Positions 36,895-46,089 of a stretch of 64,000 nt of DNA are shown one piece after another. The notes under the pieces are model-generated. The model did not search any database and was not told where the DNA came from. It worked only from the letters and a program-made list of their open reading frames with translations. The position numbers and the translations under genes are program-made. Each line of letters starts with the position of its first letter. Positions within the stretch are counted from its first letter, which is position 1. This DNA is from Bradyrhizobium sp. CCGUVB4N. GTDB taxonomy: Bacteria; Pseudomonadota; Alphaproteobacteria; Rhizobiales; Xanthobacteraceae. Where the stretch lies: positions 1,612,001 through 1,676,000 of the forward strand of contig NZ_JANADP010000001.1 in NCBI RefSeq assembly GCF_024199945.1, in the 5' to 3' direction.

Positions 36895-36993
36895 ATTATG
36901 CACACCCCGTGATTATGCGCAGCTCGCAGGAGCGGGAGCCTATATCCATCGGATTCTCGGACGACTTCCGGCTAACGAACTGCGCATAATTTC
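36895..36993 (+). repeat. RIT left terminal inverted repeat
   Basis: Begins ATTATGCACACCCCGTGATT and ends GCGCATAATTTC. It is the complement of 41752-41849 apart from two visible mismatches (CTAACGAACTG versus CTAGCGAATTG). It contains a second internal inverted ATTATGCGCA / TGCGCATAAT pair. Confidence 0.85.
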
Positions 36994-37111
36994 GGTGTTT
37001 CCTATCGAGCCTAATCAGCTCGATAGGAGATCAGCATGCAAAAAACGATTGCCCTACAGCCACGGCCTCGTGCTTGGCTGGAGGGGAGTATTCTTCAGCC
37101 CTATGTTTCGC

Positions 37112-38610
37112 GCCTCTTTTGAAAACCGAGTGGGTGCAGTGACGGCTTTGGCCGCTTGACGACGAGCGCCGCGTTCATCCCTATGTTCGACCGGATGAGA
37201 GACCATCCCTCCGTCCCGACCTGCCTTGCCCGGTGCAAGGGGGCGTTCGGCGGTCAAGGATGGCCGCAGGCCACCGCACCGCGGCGCGAAGCGTCCTTGA
37301 GGGCCGACCGCCCCCTTGCGATGCTGGGTGCAGGTGGGGCTCTGGGAGGCGTGTGGGACGGTGCAAAATCAGCTCTTCGAATCGGCGCTTGGGATTACCA
37401 AGCCGTGGTACGTTCGGGGCGTCGACTTCGACGCTGCCAAGAAGGTTCTGACGATCACTGTCGATTTCGTCGCCGGGACGCGATTTGCGGTCGCCGGTGT
37501 CGCGGGCGTCCACCCGGTTCATGACACCCAGATCAAGCGGCTGCGACATCTCAACTTCTTCCAGCACGAATGCTTCCTGGAGGTTCGGACGCCGCGGGTG
37601 AAGCTGCCCGATGGGAAGGTCGTCCTGGCCGAGCCCGCTTGGTTCGGCAAGCTCGCCGGCTTCACCCTGCTGTTCGAAGCGCTGGTGCTGGCCATGGCCC
37701 AGCAGATGACCTTTGCGGCCGTCGCCAAGCTGGTCGACGAATCCTGGCATCGGGTCCACGCGATCTGCTCGCGCTATGTCAATCTCGCCTTGGCCGAGGC
37801 GGACCTTTCGGCAGTGACCGCCGTGGCGATCGACGAGACGTCCTGCCGGCGCGGCCACAATTATCTGACCATCACCGCCGACACCGATGAGCGGAAGGTA
37901 GTGTTCGTCACCGAGGGCAAGGACGCCAAGACGGTGGCCGATTTCGCCGCCGATCTGGCCGCCCACAAAGGTACCGCCGAGCAGGTCCGTTTGGTCAGCA
38001 TCGACATGTCGCCGGCCTTCATCAAGGGCGTCGCAGATCATCTGCCCAACGCCCGCATCACCTTCGACAAGTTCCATGTCGTCGCCCACGCTTCCACTGC
38101 CGTCGACAAGATGCGGCGCCTCGAACAGCGCACAGATCCAAGCCTCAAAGGGCTGCGCTGGACGTTGCTCAAGGACCGCGGCCGGCTGTCGGACGAAAGT
38201 CGCGCCGATCTCGACACCTTGATTGCTCAGGCCGCGACCAAACGCACGGCGCGTGCCTGGCTCTATCGCGAGCATCTGCGCGACATCCTCGATCGCAAGC
38301 AGATCAACGTCGTCTCCGCCATGCTCAAACAGTGGTGCACCAACGTCCTGCGCTCCAGGGTCGAGCCGATGAAGGAGGTCGCCAGAATGATCCGCAAGCA
38401 CTTCGACGGCATCGTCGCCTGGACGCAAACCCGCCAGACCAACGGCTACATCGAAGCCCTCAACGGCCTATTCCAGGCGGCTAAACGCAAGGCCCGCGGC
38501 TATACCCGTTTCACAACGATGCGCACCGTCCTCTTCCTCATCGCCGGAAAACTCGACTTCACTCCGATCAACCCCCATGCCGCGTAGCCCACTCAAAGTT
38601 CAAAAGAGCC
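37112..38610 (+). mobile_element. ISL3-family element with 8-bp target duplication
   Basis: The ends GCCTCTTTTGAA and TTCAAAAGAGCC are inverted repeats. TGTTTCGC flanks both sides (37104-37111 and 38611-38618), the 8-bp duplication characteristic of ISL3. Confidence 0.9.
37361..38587 (+). CDS. ISL3-family transposase
   Basis: 408 residues from GTG 37361 with GGGAGG upstream; frames upstream are open. It shows Gly-Val-Asp-Phe-Asp near the start, Ala-Ile-Asp-Glu-Thr-Ser-Cys-Arg-Arg-Gly-His (first Asp), Ser-Ile-Asp-Met-Ser-Pro-Ala-Phe (second Asp), Phe-Asp-Lys-Phe-His-Val and Thr-Asn-Gly-Tyr-Ile-Glu-Ala-Leu-Asn (Glu). The frame is intact; with clean ends and duplication this is probably a recent insertion. 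Confidence 0.9.
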   Translation: MQNQLFESALGITKPWYVRGVDFDAAKKVLTITVDFVAGTRFAVAGVAGVHPVHDTQIKRLRHLNFFQHECFLEVRTPRVKLPDGKVVLAEPAWFGKLAGFTLLFEALVLAMAQQMTFAAVAKLVDESWHRVHAICSRYVNLALAEADLSAVTAVAIDETSCRRGHNYLTITADTDERKVVFVTEGKDAKTVADFAADLAAHKGTAEQVRLVSIDMSPAFIKGVADHLPNARITFDKFHVVAHASTAVDKMRRLEQRTDPSLKGLRWTLLKDRGRLSDESRADLDTLIAQAATKRTARAWLYREHLRDILDRKQINVVSAMLKQWCTNVLRSRVEPMKEVARMIRKHFDGIVAWTQTRQTNGYIEALNGLFQAAKRKARGYTRFTTMRTVLFLIAGKLDFTPINPHAA

Positions 38611-39786
38611 TGTTTCGCAATACGAGGAACACCTCCAGCGAAGGCGATATGCGCCGAACACTCAGCGTGCCTACCTGCGCTGCGTCGCGCACTTCGCCCA
38701 TTGGCTGACTCAGGAGCGGCACGACCTGGCAGCTATCGGCCAGGGCGCCGTTGTGCGTTTTCTCTCGGAACACCTGCCGGCGTGTACTTGCCCCGACCCA
38801 GTCCGCCGTTTTCGTCATGAGTTGCAAGCGGCGCTGGGCCATCTTCTAGAGGTACTCGAAGCCGGGGGCGTGCCGCTGCAGTATCCGGCCCGCAATTCCG
38901 CTATCGAACAGGAGTTGACGCGCTTCGATACCCATATGCGCGACGTCTGGGGTTTGGCGGAGAGCACCCGTCGGCGGCGTTGCAGAGTGGTCGGGGAGTT
39001 TCTTGTCGAGCATTTCGGCGAGCGGCCCATCTCCATGACGACAGTCAAGGCCACATCCATCCGCCGCTTCATCCTTGGCGAACAGGGGCGAGGCGCCGCC
39101 GCCGTCGCCGCAATCGGCGTCACCATTGCCTGTTATCTCCGTTTTCGGAGCATATCCGGCGACCGGGTGAACGAACTGAAGGCCGCAATTCCCCGAGTCG
39201 CACGCTGGCGGTTGGCCTCTTTGCCAGAGGTGCTGACCGACACCGAGATCGACGAACTGCTGAGTTCGTTTGATCAATCGTTCCCGTCGCGCCTGAGAGC
39301 TTATGCGATGGTGCGGTGCCTGATTGATCTCGGCCTGCGATCCGGCGAAGTCGTCAAGTTGCAGCTTGACGACATCAACTGGGCCGACGGCACGATCAAC
39401 CTTGTCGGCACCAAGAGCCGACGGGCTGATGCTCTGCCCCTGCCGGCCGCAACGGGAGCGGCGATTGCAGCTTATCTGCGCGAAGAGCGGCCCGCGACGT
39501 CGAACCGAGCCATATTTGTTCGCCACGTCGCACCCTACGATGAACCGATCACGACCACGAGCGTCAAACGCGCAGTGCTGGCCGGCTACCGAAGATGTGG
39601 ATGGACGCGAACCGGTGTCCATATCCTCCGCCACAGCGCGGCCAGTCGACTTCTGCGCGCCGGCGCGCAGATGAAGGAGATTGCGGACATCTTGCGGCAT
39701 CGAAGCCTCGACACGTCCGCCATCTATGCCAAGGTCGATCTGACCAACCTTGCCGCCGTGGCTTTGCCCTGGCCAGGGAGCGCGCA

Positions 39787-40749
39787 ATGACCGGCGCGCG
39801 TACAATGCTCTCGCTGGCTAAGGACTATTTGTCCGAGCGCCGCGCCCTCGGTTTCAAGCTCAGGATGGAGGGCCATTACATCACCGCCTTCGCCCTGTTC
39901 GCAGACCAACACGGTCATCGGGGCCCACTCACCAACGGTATCGTCCTGAACTGGGTACGGGGGCAGGCCAAACAGGCCAGCCCGTTCTCCTGGGCTCGGC
40001 GCCTCGAGGTCCTTCGCCCGTTCGCGAGGTATCTGACGCGGCTCGATCCCGACACCGAGTTTCCCCAGACCGCGATCTTTGGTCGTTCACACCGCCGCCT
40101 CGCGCCGCACATCTACTCAGAGCAGGAGGTCTGCGACCTTATTGCTGCCGCTTCGCGGCTGGCCCCCAAGGGCGGATTGCGTCCGGCGACCTATGCGACA
40201 CTCTTCGGGCTGATCGCCGCTACGGGGCTGCGCCGATCGGAAGCACTCGACCTACACTGCGGCGATGTCGATCTCGCCGGAGCGGTCCTTACGGTTCGGA
40301 ACACGAAGTTCCGCAAGTCCAGGCATGTGCCCATACACGCCACCGTCGTCGCCGCGCTGCGGCGCTATCTGGAGGTTCGGGCGCGTCATGGTGCGCTCTC
40401 CAAGGACTCACCGCTGTTCCTGTCCTCAACGGGCGGTTTCATCGCGAAGCGGAGGATCAACAAGGTTTTCCAGAAGCTTCGCACCGACCTCGGTTGGATC
40501 GCGCGGGGCGGCCATGGCGAGGTGCGCATCCATGACCTGCGCCACACCTTCATCTGCCGCCGCGTTCAGCTCTGGCACGAGCATGACGCCGATATCGACA
40601 ACGCTATGGCGGCTCTCTCGACCTACGTCGGCCATGCCAAGATCTCCGATACCTATTGGTACCTGACCGGCGTCCCAGAGCTCATGGCGGTCTCCGGCAA
40701 ACGTTTCGAGCTTTTCGCAGCAAATGTCGGAGGGGGGCATCATGTCTGA
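39787..40749 (+). CDS. RIT tyrosine recombinase B
   Basis: 320 residues, overlapping gene A by ATGA. Motifs are Thr-Gly-Leu-Arg-Arg-Ser-Glu-Ala (Arg I), Ile-His-Asp-Leu-Arg-His-Thr-Phe (His-x-x-Arg-His), Val-Gly-His-Ala-Lys-Ile-Ser-Asp-Thr and the Tyr in Tyr-Trp-Tyr-Leu-Thr. The short N-terminal SAM-like region is Ala-Lys-Asp-Tyr-Leu-Ser-Glu-Arg-Arg. The middle member of the trio; all three are thought to act together in RIT movement. Confidence 0.88.
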   Translation: MTGARTMLSLAKDYLSERRALGFKLRMEGHYITAFALFADQHGHRGPLTNGIVLNWVRGQAKQASPFSWARRLEVLRPFARYLTRLDPDTEFPQTAIFGRSHRRLAPHIYSEQEVCDLIAAASRLAPKGGLRPATYATLFGLIAATGLRRSEALDLHCGDVDLAGAVLTVRNTKFRKSRHVPIHATVVAALRRYLEVRARHGALSKDSPLFLSSTGGFIAKRRINKVFQKLRTDLGWIARGGHGEVRIHDLRHTFICRRVQLWHEHDADIDNAMAALSTYVGHAKISDTYWYLTGVPELMAVSGKRFELFAANVGGGHHV

Positions 40750-41752
40750 TCCAAACCCGACACCGTCCTTCCCCATCCTGCTTCAACGCTTTTTTGTCGA
40801 GCATCTGGGCAATCAGCGAGCCGTCAGCCCTCGCACCATCGCCGCCTACCGGGACACATTCCGATTGTTGCTTGGCTTCGCCGCGGCGCAGATCCGCAAG
40901 GAGCCTACCCAGCTGGTCCTGGCTGACCTCGATGCGCAGTTGATCTTGGACTTTCTCGACCATCTAGAGAAGGAGCGGAGTAACGGTGCGCGCACGCGCA
41001 ACGCCCGCCTGGCGGCGCTTCGCTCCTTCCTGAAGTATGTCGCCCACTATGACCTGACCGCGCTCCTCGTCATCGAACAGGTGCTGGCCATTCCGATGAA
41101 ACGGTTCGACCGGCCGGTTCTGGGATTTCTCTCACGCGAGGAGATGCAAGCGATCCTTGACGCGCCAGATACGCAGACTTGGGCTGGTGAGCGAGATCGC
41201 GCACTGTTCAGCCTGATGTACAACACCGGCGCCCGCGTGTCCGAAGCCCTCGGCCTGCGCGTCGGCGATGTCGTCGTTGACGGCACAGCGGTTGCGCACC
41301 TGCATGGCAAGGGGCGCAAAGACCGCAGTGTGCCACTCTGGCGTACGACCGCAAAGATGATCCGCAATTGGAAGCGCCGTTTGAACGGAACGGGCGAGCA
41401 GGACTTCCTGTTTCCGAATCGGGGCGGAGGGTGCATGGCGCGTTCAAACGTCACCCAACGCCTTGCACTTGCGGTATCAGCCGCCGCAGAACGTTATCCG
41501 CAACTCGCGCGCCGCTCGATATCGCCTCACACCATCCGCCACACTACGGCGATGCATCTCCTGCAGTCCGGCGTCGATATCAGCGTCATCGCCCTATGGC
41601 TCGGTCATGAGAGCTCCGCCACGACACACATGTACCTTCAGGCAGACCTCGCGATGAAGGAGCGCACGCTCAGCCGACTGCAGCCCATGACAGCCAGTCA
41701 AGGCCGGTATCGGCCGCCGGACAAGCTCATGCAGTTCCTGATGAGCCTTTGA
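40742..41752 (+). CDS. RIT tyrosine recombinase C
   Basis: 336 residues from ATG 40742, with GGAGGGGG upstream, overlapping gene B by 8 nt. Motifs are Thr-Gly-Ala-Arg-Val-Ser-Glu-Ala (Arg I), Gly-Lys-Gly-Arg-Lys-Asp-Arg (beta-hairpin Lys), His-Thr-Ile-Arg-His-Thr-Thr-Ala (His-x-x-Arg-His), Leu-Gly-His-Glu-Ser and Met-Tyr-Leu-Gln (Tyr). It ends at the right inverted repeat. Confidence 0.9.
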   Translation: MSDPNPTPSFPILLQRFFVEHLGNQRAVSPRTIAAYRDTFRLLLGFAAAQIRKEPTQLVLADLDAQLILDFLDHLEKERSNGARTRNARLAALRSFLKYVAHYDLTALLVIEQVLAIPMKRFDRPVLGFLSREEMQAILDAPDTQTWAGERDRALFSLMYNTGARVSEALGLRVGDVVVDGTAVAHLHGKGRKDRSVPLWRTTAKMIRNWKRRLNGTGEQDFLFPNRGGGCMARSNVTQRLALAVSAAAERYPQLARRSISPHTIRHTTAMHLLQSGVDISVIALWLGHESSATTHMYLQADLAMKERTLSRLQPMTASQGRYRPPDKLMQFLMSL

Positions 41753-41849
41753 AATTATGCGCAATTCGCTAGCCGGAAGTCGTCCGAGAATCCGATGGAT
41801 ATAGGCTCCCGCTCCTGCGAGCTGCGCATAATCACGGGGTGTGCATAAT
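41752..41849 (-). repeat. RIT right terminal inverted repeat
   Basis: The partner of 36895-36993. It begins within the TGA stop of the third recombinase gene. Confidence 0.85.
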
Positions 41850-41876
41850 AGAGAGCGTTTTTAGATTGGCGGCGCG

Positions 41877-42640
41877 TTACCGAAGCTTCAAAGTGCGCCG
41901 CTGTGAGTGCGCCGGTAATCTAAAGACGTGTTGGACGAAGCCGCCTAGCGCGACGGGATCGCGCAGCCGTTCCAATGACGAAAAGAATCGCAACTCGCCG
42001 GCATCAAATGCCCTTTGCAGACCTTCGAGGAACAGCCGCCGGAAGAGTCGGGAGAGCACGGCGACTGGTAGGAAGAAGCCGGGACGGCACGCGATCCAGC
42101 GGCTCCCGTCCGGCGACAGCCCACCGCCGGGCACGACGCAGTGGAGATGGGGATGATGACTGAGATTCTGCCCCCAGGTGTGAAGCACAGCGAAAAACCC
42201 GATCTCCGCGCCGAGATGTCGCCGATCGGCAGCGATGGTGCGCAACGTCTCGGCGGCTGCGTGGAACAGAATCTTGTAGACCGTGCTGGCATTCTGGAAG
42301 GCAATCGCGGCGATCTCATCGGGAATGGTGAAGACGACATGGAAATACTGCGTATCGAGAAGCTCTTCCCGCCGAGCTTCGATCCATTCTGCTCGGGCGA
42401 GCCACTGGCACTTGGGGCAACTGCGGGAACGGCAGCTGTTGTAAGCGATCCGTCGTTCGCCACAGCGGTCGCACTGTTCGACATGGCCGCCGAGCGCCGA
42501 CGTTCGGCAGCGCTCGATGGCAGTCATTGCGGAGCGTTGTTCGGTCGATAGCGAGGCCCAGTGCTGCTCTCGCCAGGCAGCACCGTAGCGACGGAAGATG
42601 CCACCTCCGGACCTGAGCGGCTCATGGGGCTGGCCGTCAG
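41877..42640 (-). pseudogene. IS91-family transposase, N-terminal part (truncated)
   Basis: It contains the IS91 zinc-finger region (Cys-Asp-Arg-Cys-Gly-Glu-Arg, Cys-Arg-Ser-Arg-Ser-Cys-Pro-Lys-Cys), then His-Val-Val-Phe-Thr-Ile-Pro and the HUH-like motif His-Pro-His-Leu-His-Cys-Val-Val-Pro-Gly-Gly. It stops after Gly-Phe-Val-Gln-His-Val-Phe-Arg. The tyrosine-bearing C-terminal half is missing, replaced by DNA next to the RIT end. The start is unresolved because the frame begins within the end of the upstream recombinase gene. Confidence 0.8.
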
Positions 42641-43520
42641 AAATGTTCGGGCGCTGGCGGCGAGGAGGCCTTGGGGATCGGACGTGGCAGCAGTTCAAGC
42701 GGGCTCGTCGCCGCGCAGACCTTGTTGGTAGCGATCCGCAGATATTGAGCGGTCGTTGACAAGCTGCGATGGCCGAGCAGGAGCTGGATGGTGCGGAGAT
42801 CGGTTCCAGCTTCGAGCAGGTGCACCGCAAATGCATGCCGAAGCGAATGAGGTGTCACCGGCTTGGAGAGTTTCGACATCCGATGTGCCTGGCGGCAGGT
42901 GGCATCTACGGCGCTTGTCGATATCGGTTCTCCAGCAACGGCGCCAGGAAACATCCATGCCCCGGTGGGTCGCACGGCGCGCCAATAGTCCGTCAGCACC
43001 TCCAGCAACCTGGCCGACAGCATGACGTAGCGGTCTTTCTGTCCCTTGCCCTGCTCGACGCGCAGCACCATGCGCTGGCGATCGATAGCCTCAGGCTTCA
43101 GGCGGTCGCCTCGGAAATGCGCAGACCGGCGGCATAGCATGTCGTCAGGATCGCCTGGTGTTTGAAGCTCTCGATGCAGCCAAGGAAGTGCAGCACCTCC
43201 TCGGGGCTGAGAATGACGGCCAGTGTCTTTGGCGCCTTTGGGCACGGAATGATCCGGTCGAAATCCCAATCGAAGCCGAGCGTGACGCGGTAGAGAAATC
43301 GAAGCGCTGCGACGGTCACTTGCACCGAGCGTGGGGCCAGCTTCTTCTCGTTCGTCAAATAGACCTGGTAGGCGTGGATATCCTCCGGGCCGAGCAAAGC
43401 CGGCGATTTAGCGAAATGCCGGGCAAACTGCGAAACCTGCAGCAAATACGAATCCTGCGTGTGTCGCGACAGGTTGCGGACCTGCATGTCTTCCATCATG
43501 CGTAACCGAAGCGAGGTCAT
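42637..43520 (-). pseudogene. IS91-associated tyrosine recombinase with a frameshift
   Basis: It starts ATG 43520 (Met-Thr-Ser-Leu-Arg-Leu-Arg-Met) and has Arg-Asn-Leu-Ser-Arg-His-Thr-Gln (SAM-like domain) and Gly-Leu-Arg-Ile-Ser-Glu-Ala (Arg I). At about 43105 one base appears to be missing; the frame then continues Arg-Leu-Lys-Pro-Glu-Ala-Ile-Asp with His-Ser-Leu-Arg-His-Ala, Leu-Gly-His-Arg-Ser and Tyr-Leu-Arg. It overlaps the IS91 transposase frame, as is usual for this IS91 type. Confidence 0.8.
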
Positions 43521-43649
43521 AGCAAACTCCTTGACAAGAGGGACGCTGCACGCGGGCAGCAACACCATCTTGCCAAGGGCAAGCGCTTCTGAAATGGGGT
43601 GGATTACGTCGCTGTGCGGGTGATGCCGGGTCAGAGACACGGGCTGGCT

Positions 43650-44109
43650 TCAAGGGGGATACTCCGCGCTCAACGCGGATACCCTCCCGCGGAGCGGGTT
43701 CGTCGTGTGCCGGGCATGCTCAATAGCTCGGAAGTGAAAGTCTTCCACCCAACCTGATGGAGGTGAAGGGTTAGTGAAACGCAAGGGCTGCCGTCGCGAG
43801 GCGGGGTCTGAAGGAAGCGTGGATCAAAGGTGCGAGCCGATGAACAAAAACCGGATATGAGGCGCAAGCGTCGGACGAGCGGGCGACACATCGCGAAGTC
43901 CAGATCCATCAAGGATGCGAAGCGTAGATCCGGCGGTTGTGCACCGAAGGCGATTGAGCTTACCCCGGGAGATCTGCCCGGTGTCGCCCCCGGGCGACTG
44001 AGACGACCGCGAGGCCGTCTGACCGCCGAGCAGAAGTCAGCTGAGGGCGTATTAGGTCAGGCTGTCGGCAAAGCTATTGAGGCACTCCAAGGCCGAAAGG
44101 TGGAGAAAC
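43650..44109 (+). ncRNA. Group II intron 5' portion (domain I remnant), truncated by IS66
   Basis: The stretch with GCTCGGAAGTGAAAGTC, GGGTTAGTGAAACGCAAGG, GTCTGAAGGAAGC and GAGCCGATGAACAAAAA resembles the conserved domain I core of bacterial group II introns. It contains no RT gene and ends exactly where the IS66 left repeat starts at 44110. The 5' boundary is uncertain. Confidence 0.55.
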
Positions 44110-44192
44110 GTAAGCGCTCCTTTCTACGCACCTATGCAGTTGAGCGCGGGGATGGGATGAGGTGTCCACCATGAGCGAGGTGGACACCATCG

Positions 44193-44591
44193 ATGATCAC
44201 TCCAGAAGAACCTTTGAGACTTGAGACGGTCGGCGTGTTGTGCAATGGCCGGCGTCGCTATGATCCGGCCAGCAAACAGCGACTGGTCGAGGCCTGTCTG
44301 CAGCCTGGCGTGTCGCTGGCGGGGCTGGCGTTGCACCACGGCGTGAACGCGAACCTGCTGCGCAAGTGGGTGGCCAAGCGACAACTTCAGAACGGGGATG
44401 ACCAGCCGGAGGCGCGGGCGCCGATTGCGCCAGCTTTTATTCCGGTTTGCGCGACGGAGCGATCCTGTGCAGGGCGGCTGACGGCATCGATGCCCAACGG
44501 CGTGACGCTTTCGCTGGAAGGCGGCGACGCGCAGTTGCTGTCGGCGGTGATTGAAGCGCTGGGGCGTTGCGATGTTCCGACTGGCGTCTGA
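44193..44591 (+). CDS. tnpA: IS66 accessory protein TnpA
   Basis: 132 residues with the helix-turn-helix Gln-Pro-Gly-Val-Ser-Leu-Ala-Gly-Leu-Ala-Leu-His-His-Gly-Val-Asn-Ala-Asn-Leu then Leu-Arg-Lys-Trp, typical of IS66 TnpA. It binds DNA and is needed with TnpB and TnpC. The stop overlaps the tnpB start by 20 nt, which implies coupling. Confidence 0.88.
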   Translation: MITPEEPLRLETVGVLCNGRRRYDPASKQRLVEACLQPGVSLAGLALHHGVNANLLRKWVAKRQLQNGDDQPEARAPIAPAFIPVCATERSCAGRLTASMPNGVTLSLEGGDAQLLSAVIEALGRCDVPTGV

Positions 44592-44925
44592 TCTTCGGGT
44601 CTACCTTCACCGCGAACCGATTGACTTCCGGGCGGGCATCAACAGCCTGGCGATCGTGGTGGAGCAGTCGATGGGGCTGGATCCGTTCCAACGCGCGGTG
44701 TTCGCGTTCTGCAATCGTCGCCGCGACCGGATCAAGCTGCTGATTTATGATCGGTCAGGATTTTGGATGCTGCTGAAGCGGCTGGAGGCCGACAGATTCC
44801 ACTGGCCCCGAAGTCAGGAGGCGGTGCTGACGCTGACGATGGAGGAGCTGCACTGGCTGCTTGACGGCATCAACATCGCGGCGATGCGTCGTCATCCGGT
44901 GCGGCAATATCAGAGCGTGGGCTGA
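44572..44925 (+). CDS. tnpB: IS66 accessory protein TnpB
   Basis: 117 residues from ATG 44572. It shows the IS66 Orf2 pattern: Val-Tyr-Leu-His, Pro-Ile-Asp-Phe-Arg-Ala-Gly-Ile-Asn, Val-Phe-Ala-Phe-Cys-Asn-Arg-Arg-Arg-Asp, Lys-Leu-Leu-Ile-Tyr-Asp-Arg-Ser-Gly-Phe-Trp and Leu-Leu-Asp-Gly-Ile. The function in transposition is not established beyond being required. Confidence 0.9.
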   Translation: MFRLASDLRVYLHREPIDFRAGINSLAIVVEQSMGLDPFQRAVFAFCNRRRDRIKLLIYDRSGFWMLLKRLEADRFHWPRSQEAVLTLTMEELHWLLDGINIAAMRRHPVRQYQSVG

Positions 44926-46089
44926 GCGTGTTCGATGCGGGCGGCGTCATCGGGCTTCGGCATGGCCGTTCTCAGATGACGCCGCCGAAGACATGACGAA
45001 GACATGGGAGCCCGGTTGACGCGGCGGCATGACTTCGATTCAAGACTACGATGAGTGTGCGTCCAGCGAAGGCTGGCATGTTCAGTAGGAGTTAGTCCTA
45101 CCGGGGTAAAAGTCAGTGCCCTGTAGCACGGATAGCAGGAGGGGAGGAAACGAACCTTTTGAAGCCTATCGACAAGTCTCCCGACGGGGAGATCGCGAGT
45201 CATCGGGCCGTATCGAAAGAGAACGCGTTGTGGCCTCGAAATATTGAAGACCGAGGGCCGAGCCCCCATTCATCGGGCGAAGGCAACATGGGCAGCCGAA
45301 AACTGACTGACACGGCTGTGCACCTCGGCGGGGTGGAAGCGACAGCACGATGACAAGGACATGCCGAGCAACTGGAGAAGCCCTCCTCGTCCCGGCAAGA
45401 AATTGTCGGAGCAAGATAGGCCATATAACCGGCGAACACCGGGAAAGTGGTCGAAGACGAGAGGGTGGCGGCCGGGTCCGTATGTAGCTGCGAAGTGGCG
45501 TAACGGCCGTGGAGCGAAGGGACCCTGCCATTTGTGAAGTCTCCAACGCAAGGAAGGCAAGGACGAAATGATAAAAGCGTCCATCGATTTGCAGGACCTG
45601 AGGCGGAGACTATACGTCAAGGCGAAGGCTGAACCGTCCTGGCGTTTCTGGGGCCTATATGTCCACGTCTGCAAGGTGGAGACGCTACGCATGGCGTATG
45701 AGATGGCCAGAAAAAATGACGGCGCTCCGGGAATAGACGGAGTGACCTTCGAAGCCATCGAGGCGCAAGGCGTAGATGCTCTGCTTGAGCAGCTACGGGA
45801 CGAACTGATCGGGCATACCTATCGACCACTTCTGGCGCGGAGACAGGAAATACCGAAGGACGGGAATAAAGTTCGAGTCCTTTCGATTCCGGCGATCCGC
45901 GATCGGGTGGTCCAAGGTGCGCTCAAACTCATACTCGAACCTGTCTTCGAGGCGGACTTCCAATCGGGGTCGTTTGGATACCGGCCCAAGCGGGCAGCAC
46001 ATGACGCGATCAAGCGAGTAGCAAAGGCAATAACGCAACGGAAGACGCGGGTCCTCGATTTTGATTTGCGAGCGTATTTGGATGTTGCG

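Larger units (their letters stand above)
37036..39790 (+). pseudogene. RIT tyrosine recombinase A, interrupted by ISL3
   Basis: It starts ATG 37036 (Met-Gln-Lys-Thr-Ile-Ala-Leu-Gln) and runs into ISL3 at Gln-Pro-Tyr-Val-Ser. After removal of 37112-38618 it continues Gln-Tyr-Glu-Glu-His-Leu-Gln-Arg in frame, giving about 415 residues. Catalytic motifs in the 3' part are Leu-Gly-Leu-Arg-Ser-Gly-Glu-Val (Arg I), His-Ile-Leu-Arg-His-Ser (His-x-x-Arg), His-Arg-Ser-Leu-Asp-Thr and Tyr-Ala-Lys-Val (Tyr). The stop overlaps the next start (ATGA at 39787). Loss of A should immobilise this copy. Confidence 0.88.
36895..41849 (+). mobile_element. RIT element (recombinase in trio), carrying an inserted ISL3 element
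   Basis: Three tyrosine recombinase genes in one coupled operon lie between long, nearly perfect inverted repeats (about 98 bp, 36895-36993 and 41752-41849). This is the defining layout of RIT elements. Subtracting the ISL3 insertion and its duplication leaves about 3.45 kb. It sits inside an IS66 tnpC gene at its left end. Confidence 0.85.
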
